64,000 nt of DNA, taken from NCBI GenBank assembly GCA_024803745.1, contig JANJXV010000017.1, forward strand, positions 269,001-333,000. The letters are read 5' to 3'. This document shows positions 1-11,380 of the stretch, piece by piece. This DNA comes from Megascapheus bottae (taxonomy: Eukaryota; Chordata; Mammalia; Rodentia; Geomyidae). A program made the translations under genes and the position numbers. Below the pieces are notes generated by a model that did no database searches, was not told where the DNA came from, and saw only the letters and a program-made list of their open reading frames with translations. Position 1 is the stretch's first letter. Each line of letters begins with the position of its first letter.

Positions 1-232
1 TGTGGGTTGTAGAGCTTGAACTCTATCTAGGTCTGGGCTCTGTCCCTGAGCTCTTCAGCTCAAGGCTATTGCTCTACCACTTGAGCCACAGTACCACTTC
101 CTGTTTTCTAGTGGTTAATTTGAGATAAGAGTGTCAGGGTCTTTAGTGCCTGGGCTGGCTTTGAACTGCAATCCTCAGATCTTAGCCTCCTGAGTAGCTA
201 GGATTACAGGAGAGAGCCACTGATGCCTGGCT
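1..232 (-). mobile_element. B1-headed dimeric SINE
   Basis: On the minus strand a 7SL/B1-type head (CCTGTAATCC-like, TAGCTACTCAGGAGGCT) near 232-160 is followed by the right monomer with TGGCTCAAGTGGTAGAGC. It is cut by the window edge. Confidence 0.85.
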
Positions 233-578
233 GACAGCTTTTCTTAATATAAGGTAAATATCTCTAAGACACATTTTTATGAGTCAATGTTTCCCATTTG
301 ATTTTAAAATAGGGAAAACAGGAGCATTACATGTAGACTGGCTGGTACTACAAGTCCAAACTGAACAAACTTGAGGAATCTCAGACTATTATTTTTTTTT
401 TACGTTAAGCATCTAGTTACAAAATAGTATTAATATTTAAAGTTTCATTTTAGGCTACTATATACATGTTAATTTATATTGGGACTGAATTAAATTACAC
501 AAAGGGATTAACTTTTTTTCCTCTGACAATGTAAAGAACCCTCAATATTGGCGGGGACAGAAAATAGAAAAATCCTAC

Positions 579-815
579 ATACTTAGCCAGTGGCTCACAT
601 CTGTAATCCTAGCTACTCAGGAGGCTGAGATCTAAGGATCGAAGTTCAAAGCCAGCTTGGACACTAAAGAATGTGTGAGACTCATATTTCCAAATTAATA
701 ACTAGGAAAGGAAGTGATGCTATGGCTCAAGTGGTAGAGCAATAGCCTTGAGCTGAAGAGCTCAGGGACAAAGCCCAGGCCCGGAGTTCAAGCCCAATGA
801 CCAACAAAAGGAAGA
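579..815 (+). mobile_element. B1-headed dimeric SINE
   Basis: Head GTGGCTCACATCTGTAATCC, then the right monomer GTGGTAGAGCAATAGCCTTG. It runs into an A-rich and (GA)n tail. Confidence 0.85.
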
Positions 816-821
816 AAAGAA

Positions 822-849
822 AAAGAGAGAGAGAGAGAGAGAGAGAGAT
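822..849. repeat. (GA)n microsatellite
   Basis: About 13 uninterrupted GA units in the tail of the preceding SINE. Confidence 0.9.
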
Positions 850-3162
850 GCTGTATACTCAAGAAATTTGCATTTTGCTCAAATAACTCTATTGCAGTAC
901 CAGATTACCTTGAGCAAATTTTCACAGAATACACACAAACACTGTGCACATGTTTTGCAGTAGGCAAAAAATGAATATAGACCATAGACTCTTGAAATTC
1001 CAGCAGTTAAAATGACATCATTTTGCCCAATATTTTCGAACTATGAGGTTAGTACTAAGACAATATGCAACACCAAGCAGAATATAAGACAAAATTCAAA
1101 ACCCCAAATTTTTGATAACAAACAGAATATGTTTAGACATTGAGTCTCAGTTTTCAGGGCCTGTGAAAAGAGGTAGCTTTGTCAACAAGGCACATCAGCA
1201 GGATGGTATAACTTGGAGTTTTTTTTATAAAGTAAGCACGCTAGCAGACAAAAGAGGGAAAGAGGGAGAGGAGGAAAGGAAGAGGTAGAGAGGAAAAGAA
1301 GGAGGGAGATGAAGAGAGAGATGGCTGGGAGGCCATGAGTGGAAAAATGAGTGTGCAGGGATGGGCTGCCCACATGAATCAGGGGGTGGGGAAGGAGGAG
1401 GAAAGAAAGTTAGACATGATTAGCAGAGAGAGGTTATTAGTGAACCAAGAAAGCCTGAATGTAAACAATGTTTGACCATTTACAGTCACGTTATCAGAAA
1501 TTACCTAAATCTCTGAGAATGATATAATCAAATGTCCCATCTTTGGGCCATTGAGATGGATTATTGAGTGGATATTGTGGCCAAGCTTCATTGCAATAAA
1601 AATTAGTCATTCTGGTTTTATGCAATCCTTTACATACAATAATCCACAGGCTGCAGGAGGCATTCCAAAGGGGTTTTCTGGCTCTGATGTGACTTGCAGC
1701 ATCCCATTTAGAAGCACAGGAAGGAGTCTGGAGAGTGTGTGAGATTATTAGGCAGGAGTAGTATCTTAACTCCCCACTGCTAGTGAGAGAGCCACCTTAA
1801 AGCCAAGTGTCCTCAGGTAACTGGCCTAGGCCAGGGAGCTCTCTGGTAGGGCACCAGGTCTGGAGAGAGACAGAAATGACAGAGCGTGAGCCCACAGAGA
1901 AGTGGTAAACTAACCAGAGTGGAGAAGTGTTATGGAAGTGGATGTGGAAACTAGCAGTGGTATCCATGAAAAGTATCACAGCCATTTGGGCCATGGAAAA
2001 GGGGCTAGTCAGGAAGGGAATTGCTCCCCAGAAAAAAGAGAAAAAGAAAAGTGGAGGGAATTCCATCTTTCCTAACTCAAAAACCCCTCCTGAGTTCACA
2101 GCACCATTATGTTAGATTTAAATTAGGTTGACCCAGAAGAGAACACCACAGGGTATTCAGTCAGGAGAAAGAACTGTAATTCCCAAACCACCAGCCCCAG
2201 AACAAGTTGGAGATTCATGTGGCCTGATGGGCTAGCAGCTCCTAGGCCCTGGCTTTAACTAGGGAAGGGGGGGAGGTGTGGCTTGGTGGGAGAAGGTGTG
2301 GCCAGGTGTGGTCAGGCAGGCTGAAGATGTGGCCATGCTAGATGCAGATGTCACCTCACAGTCTGAGAACTGGGACAGTCCAGAATGTGACCTCAGAGAA
2401 GAGGAAGGTAACTGCCTCCAAGTGTGCCAGTCACCTAGATAATACAGAGGCTCGGCAGACACTTCCTGCATGGTAAAAAAAGGGGGGGTAGGTGTTTGAC
2501 TACATGCCAGTTAGCACAGGGACTGCTACAGGAAAACCTTCCCTCGTGGACTAATACTAATAATATTGCACATATCTGAATTTGTAGAAAGAATATTCAA
2601 GCATACAAGGCTCAGATTCTTTTCAGCCATTTTTCATAAGCTTCAAATATTCATTATTGCAATAAACCTTACAAAAGAACTTCTGGTACATGAATATCCA
2701 GTAGGTTCCTAAACAGCAACAAGATTGTATTACTTCAGGAAAACATTTTAATGTACACAAAGAGGCAATTATCTTCTAAACAGAATCCAAATTGCTCAAT
2801 AAGATAGAACAAGGATTGACAAATAAGACTGACTAAAATTTAAAAGTTTATGTACAAAGAGGAGATAATTGCAAGAATGAAAACACAATCCAGAGAAAGG
2901 TAAAGTTCTACGTAAAATATTCATTGAATCATCAATGTTCAGAATATGGAAAGAGCTAAAAAAATAAAACAACGAAAGTACAAATAACCCAATTAATAAA
3001 TGAGCGAATGAATTGAACAACTTAGAAGTACAAATTGCTAATATTATTTTGTAAGTTCAACATACTTAGCAACAAAGAAAATGAAAATCAAACAATACTG
3101 AGATTACCTCCTACCCCTTGAAAAAAGAAAAAAGCAAAAACAACAAAAAATAAATAAAACAA
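850..3162. other. No gene or clear repeat seen
   Basis: Intergenic, AT-rich sequence. A GA-rich stretch at 1250-1330 makes spurious Leu/Ser-rich antisense frames. The short open frames have no recognisable domains. Confidence 0.5.
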
Positions 3163-3392
3163 CGAGGTGCCTATGGCACACACCTGTAATCCTAGCTACT
3201 CAGGAGGCTGAGATCTGGGGATCACGATTCACAGTCAGAACTTTCAGAAAAGTCTGTGTGACTCATTTCTAATTAAGTACCAAAACAAAGCAAAACAGTA
3301 GTAGGGCTGTGGCTCAAATGGTAGCCTTGAGCAAAAACACTCAAGGATAGTGCATTGGTCCTGAGTTCAAGCCCCAGGACTAGCACCTAAAA
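3163..3392 (+). mobile_element. B1-headed dimeric SINE, diverged
   Basis: CACCTGTAATCCTAGCTACT head and a shortened right monomer ending CAAGCCCCAGGACTAGC. Confidence 0.8.
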
Positions 3393-3718
3393 ATTAAAAA
3401 GAAAAGTCCAAAAGAAACAACAAATGGTGGTGATGATACAGAAGGTGGATATGAGATGAAAGAATTCGTATGAACTAATGAGAATGTGAACTAGTACAGC
3501 TACTGTGAAAATTAGGATGAAAATTCATTAAAAAAACAAACAAACTAGAATTAGATCTATCCTGTGGATGCATGAGGAATAACTGCATACCCATGTTTAT
3601 CGCAAGGGTTTATTTTTTATATATAAAAAGTATGCAACCAACCTACATGCCAATCAACCAATGAATGGAAAAGAAAATAGAGTAGACATTGTAGACATTA
3701 TTCATGAAGAATGAAATA
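3393..3718 (+). mobile_element. Probable degenerate LINE-1 3' fragment
   Basis: Contains decayed pieces typical of late ORF2 and the 3' UTR (for example GAATGTGAACTAGTACAGC and CAATGAATGGAAAAG). Too eroded for a frame. Confidence 0.45.
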
Positions 3719-3719
3719 A

Positions 3720-3966
3720 TAGCTGGGCAGTGGTGGCTTGCATCTATAATCTTAGCTACTCAGAAGGCTAAGATCTGAAGATAGCCACTTGCAGCCAACC
3801 CAGGGAGGAAAGTCCATGAGAATCTTCTCTCCAGTCTTTCACACCAGAATATCAAAAGTGGAGCCATATCTCAAATTGGTAGAGCACTAACCTTGAGAGA
3901 AAGAGCTCAGAGACAGTATCCAGTCTCTGAGTTCAAACCCCATGACCTACCCTACCCCCCAAAAAA
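3720..3966 (+). mobile_element. B1-headed dimeric SINE
   Basis: GCTGGGCAGTGGTGGCTTGC head, right monomer TTGGTAGAGCACTAACCTTG, A-rich tail. Confidence 0.85.
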
Positions 3967-4204
3967 AGAATGAAGTGAGAGTAGGACTATAAGAAAATGG
4001 ATAGAACTGAAATAAAATGTTGAGCAAGATAAAGCTAAAATGTTCAAGTATCAAACATTTAAATTTATTTGTACAATCTAGACTTAAATGACAGTAATAA
4101 TAGCTACAGGACATGAGTATAATCACAAGTCTTAATGATTTGGAGTTAGTGGGTGTGACAGGAACAGATACTATATGTATGCTTATCAGTGAAATTTGCC
4201 ATAA

Positions 4205-4745
4205 CATTTTTATGCATCTTTACTCAATATTTTTGCTTTTTGTTTTGTAACAGTACTGGCTTCACAGAATGAATGGTAATTCCTTCCATTTGTATTCTCT
4301 GGAATAGTTTGAAGAACATCAGTGTTAATTTTTAAAGATCTAAAAAAAAGTCAGCAGTGAATCCATCCTTATCACATTACTTATTATAAATCTGTTTAAG
4401 TTGTTGATCTTCTTGGTTCAGTTTTGTGTTGTTTATGTTAGGAAATGTATGCATTTCTTCTTGATTTTCCTGTTTGCTGAGGTGAAAATTTCCAAACTAT
4501 CCCCGTATGGTGTTCTAAATTTCAGCTTTGAGATATTTTGTGATATTGATATTTTCTTTTAAGGTATTTTTTGATAATTTCTTTTCCATTTCTAATTTTA
4601 TTAATTTGATTTTTTTCTTTTTTAGTGATTTCACTAATGATTTATCAATCTATTGGTTTGTCAATATTGTTTATCTTTTCAGTGAACTCTTTGCTTCATT
4701 AATTTGCTAAATTGTTGTCTTTGTTACAGTATCTTCAATTTCTTT
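4205..4745 (-). mobile_element. Old LINE-1 ORF2 fragment
   Basis: On the minus strand it resembles the ORF2 endonuclease/RT linker of ancient L1s (complement of CAGCAGTGAATCCATCC). Heavily decayed. It probably continues at 5185-5381 and 7666-7720, split by later insertions. Confidence 0.6.
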
Positions 4746-4763
4746 CTACTTTTTTGTGTGTTT

Positions 4764-4976
4764 TTTCTTTGTGCCAATTTTGGGACTTGAACACAGGGCT
4801 TAGTCACTGTCTCTGAGCTTTTTCTCAAGGCTAGTTAGTGCTCTACTTCAGATCTATATCCACCTCTTCAGTAATTTAAGAGATAAATATCTCAGACTTG
4901 CCTTCCTAGGCTGGCATTAAAACATGGTTCTCAGATCTTAGCCTTCTGAGTAGCTAGGACTTCAGGCACTAGCACT
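4764..4976 (-). mobile_element. B1-headed dimeric SINE
   Basis: Both halves are recognisable but diverged, inserted in the old LINE-1. Confidence 0.8.
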
Positions 4977-5000
4977 TTCTGTTTCATTTTTATTTTCTTT

Positions 5001-5182
5001 TTTTTCTTTTTTTATTTTTTCCAGTCCTGGGGCTTGGATTCAGGGCCTAAGCACTGTCCTTGAGTTTTCTCAAGGCTACACCACCATTTCTGGCTTTTTC
5101 TGTGTACATGGTACCAAGGAATCAAAGTAGGGCTTCATACAAGTGAGGCAAGCATTCTACCACTAGGCCACGCTCCTGGCCC
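5001..5182 (-). mobile_element. IDL-Geo-type dimeric SINE
   Basis: Minus strand: ID-like head GGCCTAGTGGTAGAATGC (tRNA A box), then right monomer and oligo(A), seen as oligo(T) at 4990-5020. Confidence 0.85.
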
Positions 5183-5796
5183 CACACTTTCTAATTTTCA
5201 TTATTTCTGTCTGCTATTTTTGAGATGCCTTGCTCTTGTCTCTCAAAGAGCTCAAAGTGTACCAACAGGTTGTTCATTTGAGATTACTCTCATGATGTGG
5301 GTGCTAAAACCATAAACTTTCCTCTTAGCATTGCCTTTCCTGTGTTCCAACAAATTCTGATATTACTGTGTTATTTTCATTTGAATCTAAGACTTTTTTA
5401 TTGTAATTAGTAAAAGGGTTACATGATATTTGCCAGATAGAAGGTGCATTAATTCACATATATTGATACCCTTTCACATGTCTTGGTACCCATTTCCCTC
5501 CCCCACACACCCCCCACCCGTCTTGATTTTCCCCCCTTCCCTATCAAATTTCAAATAACCAAATACAAATAAATTCAATATATCAGATAACAAAGTGAGA
5601 TACTGTAACAATATGAGATAACCAAGGGACAGCAAAGGAGATGAGAGACAACATAGTACATTAAGGACAACAATCATTCGTTATATGGCTTTTGTTTCAA
5701 TATCCTGGAGGTCCTTTCAATTAGCTTCATACTATATGGCCTTATGTATCAAGATTTTGCTCTATTGCAGATCTCTGCTGGTAGAGCCTAAGGTTT

Positions 5797-6400
5797 CTAC
5801 TGATTATGACGAATGAGGGAAACCATTGAGCCCATATTCCTTTGAGTCTGGCTTACTTCACTTAATATGATTTTTTCTAAGTCTTTCCATTTCCTAACAA
5901 ATGGGGCGATGTCATTCTTTCTGACAGCAGCATAGAATTCCATTGTGTACAAATACCACAACTTGTTCATCCACTCATCAACTGAGGGACATCGAGGTTG
6001 GTTCCATATCTTTGCTATGGTGAATAGTGCTGCAATGAACATTGTTGTGCTAGTGGATTTAGTATGCCCTTGTTTCTGGATGGTTGGGTAAGTGCCAAGT
6101 AGTGGAATTGCTGGGTCATAGGGGAGCTCTATGTTTAGTCTTTTTAAGGCACTGCCACACTGCTTTCCATAGTAGTTGAATGAGTTTGCACTCCCACCAA
6201 CAGTGTAGTAGTGATCCCTCCTGGCCACATCCCCTCCAGCATCTGTTATTATTTGTTTTCCTGATCCTGGCCATTGTAACTGGAGTGAGGTGGAATCTTA
6301 GAGTTGTTTTGATTTGCATTTCTTTCATGACCAGAGATGTTGAGCATTTCTTCATGTGTCTATAGGCCATTTTTGTTTCTTCTTCAGAGAAGACTCTCTT
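5797..6400 (-). pseudogene. LINE-1 ORF2 C-terminus
   Basis: Minus-strand frames give [20 protein letters not shown], then [29 protein letters not shown] and YYAAVRKND-like text, the usual L1 ORF2 Cys-rich C-terminus. A frameshift near 6130-6230 splits it. Confidence 0.85.
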
Positions 6401-7640
6401 TAAGTCTTGAACGAGACAAGGATGCCCACTCTCTCCACTACTCTTTAACATAGTACTAGAATTCCTAGCCAGTGCAATAAGGCAAGAAGCAAGCATAAAG
6501 GGGATCCAAGTAGGGAAAGAGGAAATAAAACTATCCCTCTTTGCAGATGACATGATTCTGTATTTAAAGAATCCTATAGACTCTACTCCCAAGCTCCTTG
6601 AGCTGATTCAAAACTTTGGAAGAGTAGCAGGCTATAAAATCAACCCTCAAAAATCAACTGCCTTCCTTTACGCCAACAGTGAGAGGAACGAGGCAATAAT
6701 CAGGAAAGAAACTCCTTTCACAGTAGCCTCAAAGAAAATAAAGTACCTAGGAATTAGCTTAACTAAGAATGTAAAGGACCTTTTTGATGAAAACTTTAAA
6801 ACCCTGAAAAAGGAAATTAAAGCAGAACTAAGGAAATAGAAAAACCTCCCATGCTCCTGGATTGGAAGAATCAACATTGTGAAAATGACAATCTTGCCAA
6901 GGGCTATCTACAAATTCAACGCAATACCCATCAATATCCCAATGGCATTCTTTAAAGAAATAGAAGAGGCAATTCAAAATTTCATATGGAATAATAAAAG
7001 ACCCCGTATAGCAAAAACACTTCTTAGCAGAAAGAACAGCGCTGGAGGAATTTCAATTCCAAACTTTAGACTCTATTACAGAGCTATAATCCTCAAAACA
7101 GCTTGGTACTGGCACAGGAACAGGCCTGAAGACCAATGGAATAGAACTGAGGACCCAGATATTAAACCACAGACCTATGGCCACCTAATCTTTGACAAGG
7201 GAGCCAAAAAAATAGAATGGAAGAAAGACAGCCTCTTCAACAAGTTGTGCTGGCAGAACTGGTTAAGCACCTGCAGAAAACTAAAGTTGGATCCTTCTTT
7301 GTCACCTTGCACTAGAATTAACTCCAAATGGATCAAAGACCTGGAGGTAAAAGCTGACACACTGAAAACTTTACAGGAAGGAATAGGAGATACACTAGGC
7401 CTCCTTGGCACAGGTCGAAACTTTCTTAATAAGGACCAAGAATCACAACAAATCAGAGAAAGGCTGGATAAGTGGGACTGCATTAAACTGCAGAGCTTTT
7501 GTATGGCAAAGGACATAGCTAGTAAACTAATCAGGAAGCCTACAGAGTGGGAGAAGATCTTCACCAACCAAACAACGGACAAAGGCCTCATATCTAAAAT
7601 ATATCAACAACTCAAAAAATTGAATCACTCCAAAACTAAT
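6401..7640 (+). pseudogene. LINE-1 ORF2 (reverse transcriptase region), one nonsense codon
   Basis: Reads [20 protein letters not shown], then [10 protein letters not shown] (RT catalytic FADD at about 6539-6550), through GGISIPNF, WYWHRNRP and DKGLISKIYQQLKKLN. The frame is open except for a TAG at 6837-6839, where the family has Trp. It is truncated at both ends by the 5'-inversion event. Confidence 0.88.
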
Positions 7641-7737
7641 CTCCAAAGTGAATCTAAGACTTTTTAAATTTTTCTTTTGAACTTATTCAAAACTGTTCAT
7701 TCTCTATGTGTTTGAATTGATTTTGCTATGGCTTGCA

Positions 7738-7866
7738 TATCCTCTCTCCCTCTCTGTCTCTGTCTCTGTCTCTGTCTGTCTCTGTCTCTCTGTCTCTCTC
7801 TTTCTCTCTCTCTCTCCCCCTCCCTCCCTCCCTCCCTCTTTTCCTCCCTACCTCTCTCTCTCTTCC
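7738..7866. repeat. (TCTCTG)n/(TC)n and TCCC simple repeat
   Basis: Pyrimidine-rich tract of TC with G interruptions, then CCCT units. It lies at the 3' tail of the next SINE. Confidence 0.85.
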
Positions 7867-8082
7867 CCAGTCAAAGGACTTGAACTCAAGACCTGAGCAC
7901 TATCCTTGCTCATGGCTAGCACTCTACCACTTGAGTCACAGTGCCATTTCTAATTTTTTTCTGTGTAGTTCATTGGAGATAAGAGTCTCACAAACTTTCC
8001 TACCTGGGCTGGCTTTGAATCCCAATCCTCAGATCTCAGCCTCCTGAGTAGTTAGGATTATAGTCATGAGCCAGCTGTACCC
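7866..8082 (-). mobile_element. B1-headed dimeric SINE
   Basis: Minus-strand copy ending in the pyrimidine tract at 7738-7866, which may have grown from its A/GA-rich tail. Confidence 0.85.
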
Positions 8083-8087
8083 AACTC

Positions 8088-8160
8088 TTTCTTTTTTTCT
8101 TTCTTCCTTCCTTATTTCTTTCCTTCTCCTTCCTTCCTTCCTTCCTGCCTGCCTTTCTTC
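8088..8160. repeat. (CTTT/CTTC)n simple repeat
   Basis: Imperfect CTTT and CTTC units, interrupted. Confidence 0.75.
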
Positions 8161-8734
8161 TTCTGTACTACTAGGATTCAGGCCTTTGTGTTAATCAGAT
8201 ACTCTACAACTTTAACCACTTCTTTAACCATTTATTTCTTTCATTTTCATTGTGATATTTTAGTATATAGGAGATTGTATCATTTTCTCATATGTTTTGA
8301 TATGTGTGTTGTTCTGTTTTAGAAAAGAATCCATGGGAGTACTGAGAAAAATGTGTAATATATATAATATATAACAGTTAATTTTATCATTCTATTGCTC
8401 CATCTTACATACTTTTTATTATTGTAGATACCATTCCATCCCTAACTCACAGATAAGAAAATGAACCTAAGAGGCAGAACTCTCTGCCACTAGAAACTGC
8501 AGATTTTAGAACTAGAAATTCTGATTCCCTTCTTTACACCAAAGGGAGAAGCTTTTGAAGGAAATGTAGGAGTGTTGTTGTTACTAGTGATGGCCGCCAG
8601 ATGGCGAAGCAGTCCACAGTTTAGAAGAAGGCAGGCTTACCCAGATAAGGAAACTCAGCTGCTAAATCTGAAGATTGTATACATAAACTGCTTTAATAAA
8701 TGGAAATAAATAACTATTCTAAAAAAATTAAGAA
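8161..8734. other. No gene seen
   Basis: AT-rich intergenic DNA without a recognisable element. Confidence 0.4.
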
Positions 8735-8853
8735 AAGTGAGGAAGGGTAGGTGAGAATGTTAAAAGGGATGACATTAATCAAGAAGCACTGTATTCATAA
8801 ATTGCTTTAAGTGTCAACTCTTTGTACAACTACATAAAGATAATAAAAATATT
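8735..8853 (+). mobile_element. Possible LINE-1 3'-end remnant
   Basis: The purine-rich run plus CTTTGTACAACTAC and AATAAAAAT resembles the sequence at 55030-55220, which follows an L1 body. Classification rests on that similarity. Confidence 0.4.
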
Positions 8854-8862
8854 TTTTATACC

Positions 8863-9056
8863 CAGTAGCATAGTCTAGTGTTAAAGTACTGGCCTAGCAT
8901 GCACAAAGTTTTGGGTTCATTTCCTCTGTACCATATATACAGAAAAAGCCAGAAGTGGTGCTGTGACTCAAGTGGCAGAGCACTAGCCTTGAGCAAAATG
9001 TGTCCAAAGACAGTGCCCAGGCCCTGAATTCAAGCCCCATGACTGGCAAAACAAAA
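8863..9056 (+). mobile_element. IDL-Geo-type dimeric SINE
   Basis: ID-like head with GGCCTAGCATGCAC and right monomer GTGGTGCTGTGACTCAAGTG, ending GACTGGCAAAAC. Confidence 0.88.
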
Positions 9057-9062
9057 TACTGA

Positions 9063-9247
9063 GTCCAGGAGCATGGTCTAATGGTAGAGTGCTTGCCTAG
9101 CACGCACAAAACCCTGGGTTTCATTCCCAGCTACCACACATAGAGATAAAACCAGAGGTGGTGCTGTGGCTCAAATAATAGAGCACTAGACTTGAGAAAG
9201 CCCAAGGACAGTGCCCAGGACCTGAGTACAAGCCCCAAGACTGGATA
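9063..9247 (+). mobile_element. IDL-Geo-type dimeric SINE
   Basis: Tandem neighbour of the previous copy, same strand. Both halves are present and the A tail is decayed. Confidence 0.87.
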
Positions 9248-9292
9248 TATAATTTTTCCTTTTTCTTGTTTTCTTTTCTACAAAGCATATTT

Positions 9293-9518
9293 GAGCTGGG
9301 TGCCGGTTGCTCCACACCCGTAATCCTAGCTATTCAACAAGCTGAGATCTGAAGATCACTGTTTAAACCCAACCTGGGCAGGAAACTCTGGGAGAGTCTT
9401 AGTTCCAGTTAACCACCAGAAAACTGGAAGTGAGCTGTGGCTTACAGTGACAGAGTACTAGTCTTAAGCAAAAAAGTCTCAGGGCCAGCAGGCCCCACAT
9501 TCAAGCCCTACAACTAAC

Positions 9519-9522
<4 letters not shown>
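9293..9522 (+). mobile_element. B1-headed dimeric SINE
   Basis: ACCCGTAATCCTAGCTATTC head. The tail runs into the GATA repeat. Confidence 0.85.
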
Positions 9523-9577
<55 letters not shown>

Positions 9578-9637
9578 CAGAGATACAGAGATACAGAGAT
9601 AGATACAGAGCTAGATACAGAGATAGATAGATAGATA
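9520..9637. repeat. (GATA)n microsatellite
   Basis: About 14 GATA units, then GATACA-containing variants and a short GATA end. It starts at the tail of the SINE before it. Confidence 0.93.
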
Positions 9638-9662
9638 TAACATGCTTGTTGGGTTTGTTTTT

Positions 9663-9896
9663 TTTTATGGGTCCTGGGGCTTGAACTCTGGGCCTGGGAA
9701 CTATCTGTGAGTTTTTCAGCTCAAGGCTCTCATTCTACCACTTGAACCACAGCACCATTTCTAATTTTTTCTGCTTGTTATTTGGAGATTAGAGTCTCAT
9801 GGACTTTCATGCCCAGGCTGGCTTTGGATTGTGATCCTCAGATCTCAGGCTCCGATGTAGTAAGGATTACAGGCATGAGCCACCAGTGCCTGGCTA
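9663..9896 (-). mobile_element. B1-headed dimeric SINE
   Basis: Minus-strand copy with a complete head (CACTGGTGGCTCATGCCTGT) and right monomer. Confidence 0.88.
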
Positions 9897-10123
9897 TGCT
9901 AACTGCTTTTTAAGGAGGCAGAATTATGAGGGATAGAAACTGAGGAGTGTTTCTTCAAATAAACAGTGGTTTGCACTTTCCCAACAGCAATCTATCTGAT
10001 GCAGGAACACCTTGGGGACCACACTACTGCTGAGTATTTTTCAGCTTATAGTGCAGCTAAATCTTGTGTAGAATCCAAACACATTCTCAATGGCATTGAG
10101 AGCATTATTGAGGCAGAAGAGAG

Positions 10124-10187
10124 GGGTGTGTGTGTGTGTGTGTGTCTGTGTCTGTGTGTGTGTGTGTGTCTGTGTGTGTGTGTGTTT
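10124..10187. repeat. (TG)n microsatellite with TC interruptions
   Basis: About 30 TG units interrupted by TCTG, directly before a SINE. Confidence 0.9.
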
Positions 10188-10189
10188 AC

Positions 10190-10394
10190 GGGGGCCAGAG
10201 TGTGGCCTAGTGGTAGAGTGCTTGCCTAGCATGCACGAAGACCCGGGCTCTATTCCTTGGAACCCCACATACATAGCAAAAAACCAGAAGTGGTGCTGAG
10301 GCTCAAGTAGTAGAGCTCTAGCCTTGAGAAAGTCCAAGGACAGTGCTCAAGCCCTGAGCACAAGCCCAGGACTGGCAAAAAAAAAAAAAAAAAG
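10190..10394 (+). mobile_element. IDL-Geo-type dimeric SINE
   Basis: Both monomers intact and an A tail of about 18. The head has GTGGCCTAGTGGTAGAGTGC (A box). Confidence 0.9.
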
Positions 10395-10814
10395 AGAAGT
10401 TTACTTTTCTTCTAAGGTGTAATAGGGAAGATTTCATGGTCTCCACTGTCAGAGAGAGAAGGAAAAGGGAAGAGAAGAAAGGAGGGAGGGAGAGAGAATA
10501 GAAAAGAAAAGAAGAGAAAGAAAAGGTTTCTATAGCTTCACAGCACCAGCATCCAGAAGAAAATTCAGCCCAGACTGTGTTCTGCTGTGTGCTAGATGTA
10601 GGGTTTACACTCCAAGCCTGTGTGCTGGCCCAGGTCTCTGCTGGAGGTAGAAATTAATCTGACATGATAAGTAGAAGATGGATTTCTTGGATTGAAGTCT
10701 TAAATTGGACTCATGCAACTAGCATATTTGAAAGATGATATAAATTTCATAGAGGAAGACTCAACGAAGGTCAATAACATAGGCTCACCCCTACACTTTC
10801 ACTTATTATTATTG
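10395..10814. other. No gene seen
   Basis: Intergenic, with a purine-rich stretch at 10450-10527. Confidence 0.4.
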
Positions 10815-10827
10815 CAAATTACCTTTT

Positions 10828-11025
10828 TTTTTTTTTTTTTGCCAGTCCTGGGCTTAAGCTCAGGGCCTGAGGACTGTCCTTGGATTTTTCTCAAGGCTAG
10901 AACTCTACCACTTGAGCCTCAGCACCACTTCCAGCTTTTTCTAAGTTTGTGGTACCAAGGAATCGAACCCGGGTCTTCGTGCATGCTAGGCAAGCACTCT
11001 ACCTCTAGGCCAAACTACCAGCCCA
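10828..11025 (-). mobile_element. IDL-Geo-type SINE with target duplication
   Basis: Flanked by the 13 bp direct repeat CAAATTACCTTTT (10815-10827 and 11026-11038). Near consensus, so young. Confidence 0.92.
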
Positions 11026-11054
11026 CAAATTACCTTTTAAAAAGTGTCTCCTGG

Positions 11055-11147
11055 GGCAGGGAGCTTGGCCTAGTAGTAGAGTGCTTGCTCAGCATGCACG
11101 AAGACCTGGGTTCAATTCCTTGGTACCACATACATAGAAGAAAAAAC
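11055..11147 (+). mobile_element. Monomeric ID-like (IDL) SINE
   Basis: Only the tRNA-Ala-like left monomer (GGCCTAGTAGTAGAGTGC to TACCACATACATAG) and a short A-rich tail, flanked by the 13 bp repeat AAGTGTCTCCTGG (11042-11054 and 11148-11160). Confidence 0.9.
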
Positions 11148-11380
11148 AAGTGTCTCCTGGTTATTTAGACATTTTTACAGGGCAAAAGCTAAATTTGCAG
11201 AATCTGTATGTAGCAAAGTAGAGTATATTATTATTTTTTAAAAGTATGTTTTTTTAATCTGATAAATGTAACTAACCCCTCTATACATTACCCCAATAAA
11301 ATACAATTTTTTAAAGTGTGATTTTTACATTGTGGCTTAATGACCAATGGACATAGATTTTAAAACAAACAAATAAAAAA

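Larger units (their letters stand above)
5399..7648 (-). mobile_element. LINE-1 with 5' inversion (twin priming) and target duplication
   Basis: Segment 5399-6400 is the 3' UTR and ORF2 C-terminus on the minus strand. Segment 6401-7648 is the preceding part of ORF2 on the plus strand, so the 5' part is inverted relative to the 3' part. The two pieces are nearly contiguous in ORF2, with only a short gap. The direct repeat TGAATCTAAGACTTTTT (17 bp) occurs at 5382-5398 and 7649-7665. Low decay indicates a fairly young insertion. Confidence 0.9.

Noticed and set aside
7175..7591. Minus-strand 138-codon frame in the LINE-1
   Set aside because: It is the shadow of ORF2 on the opposite strand.
9518..9640. 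GATA array as a GATA-factor regulatory element
   Set aside because: It starts exactly at a SINE tail, so it is most simply a tail-born microsatellite.
10713..11168. Plus-strand open frame of 151 codons
   Set aside because: Most of it reads through two SINEs, so it is not a gene.
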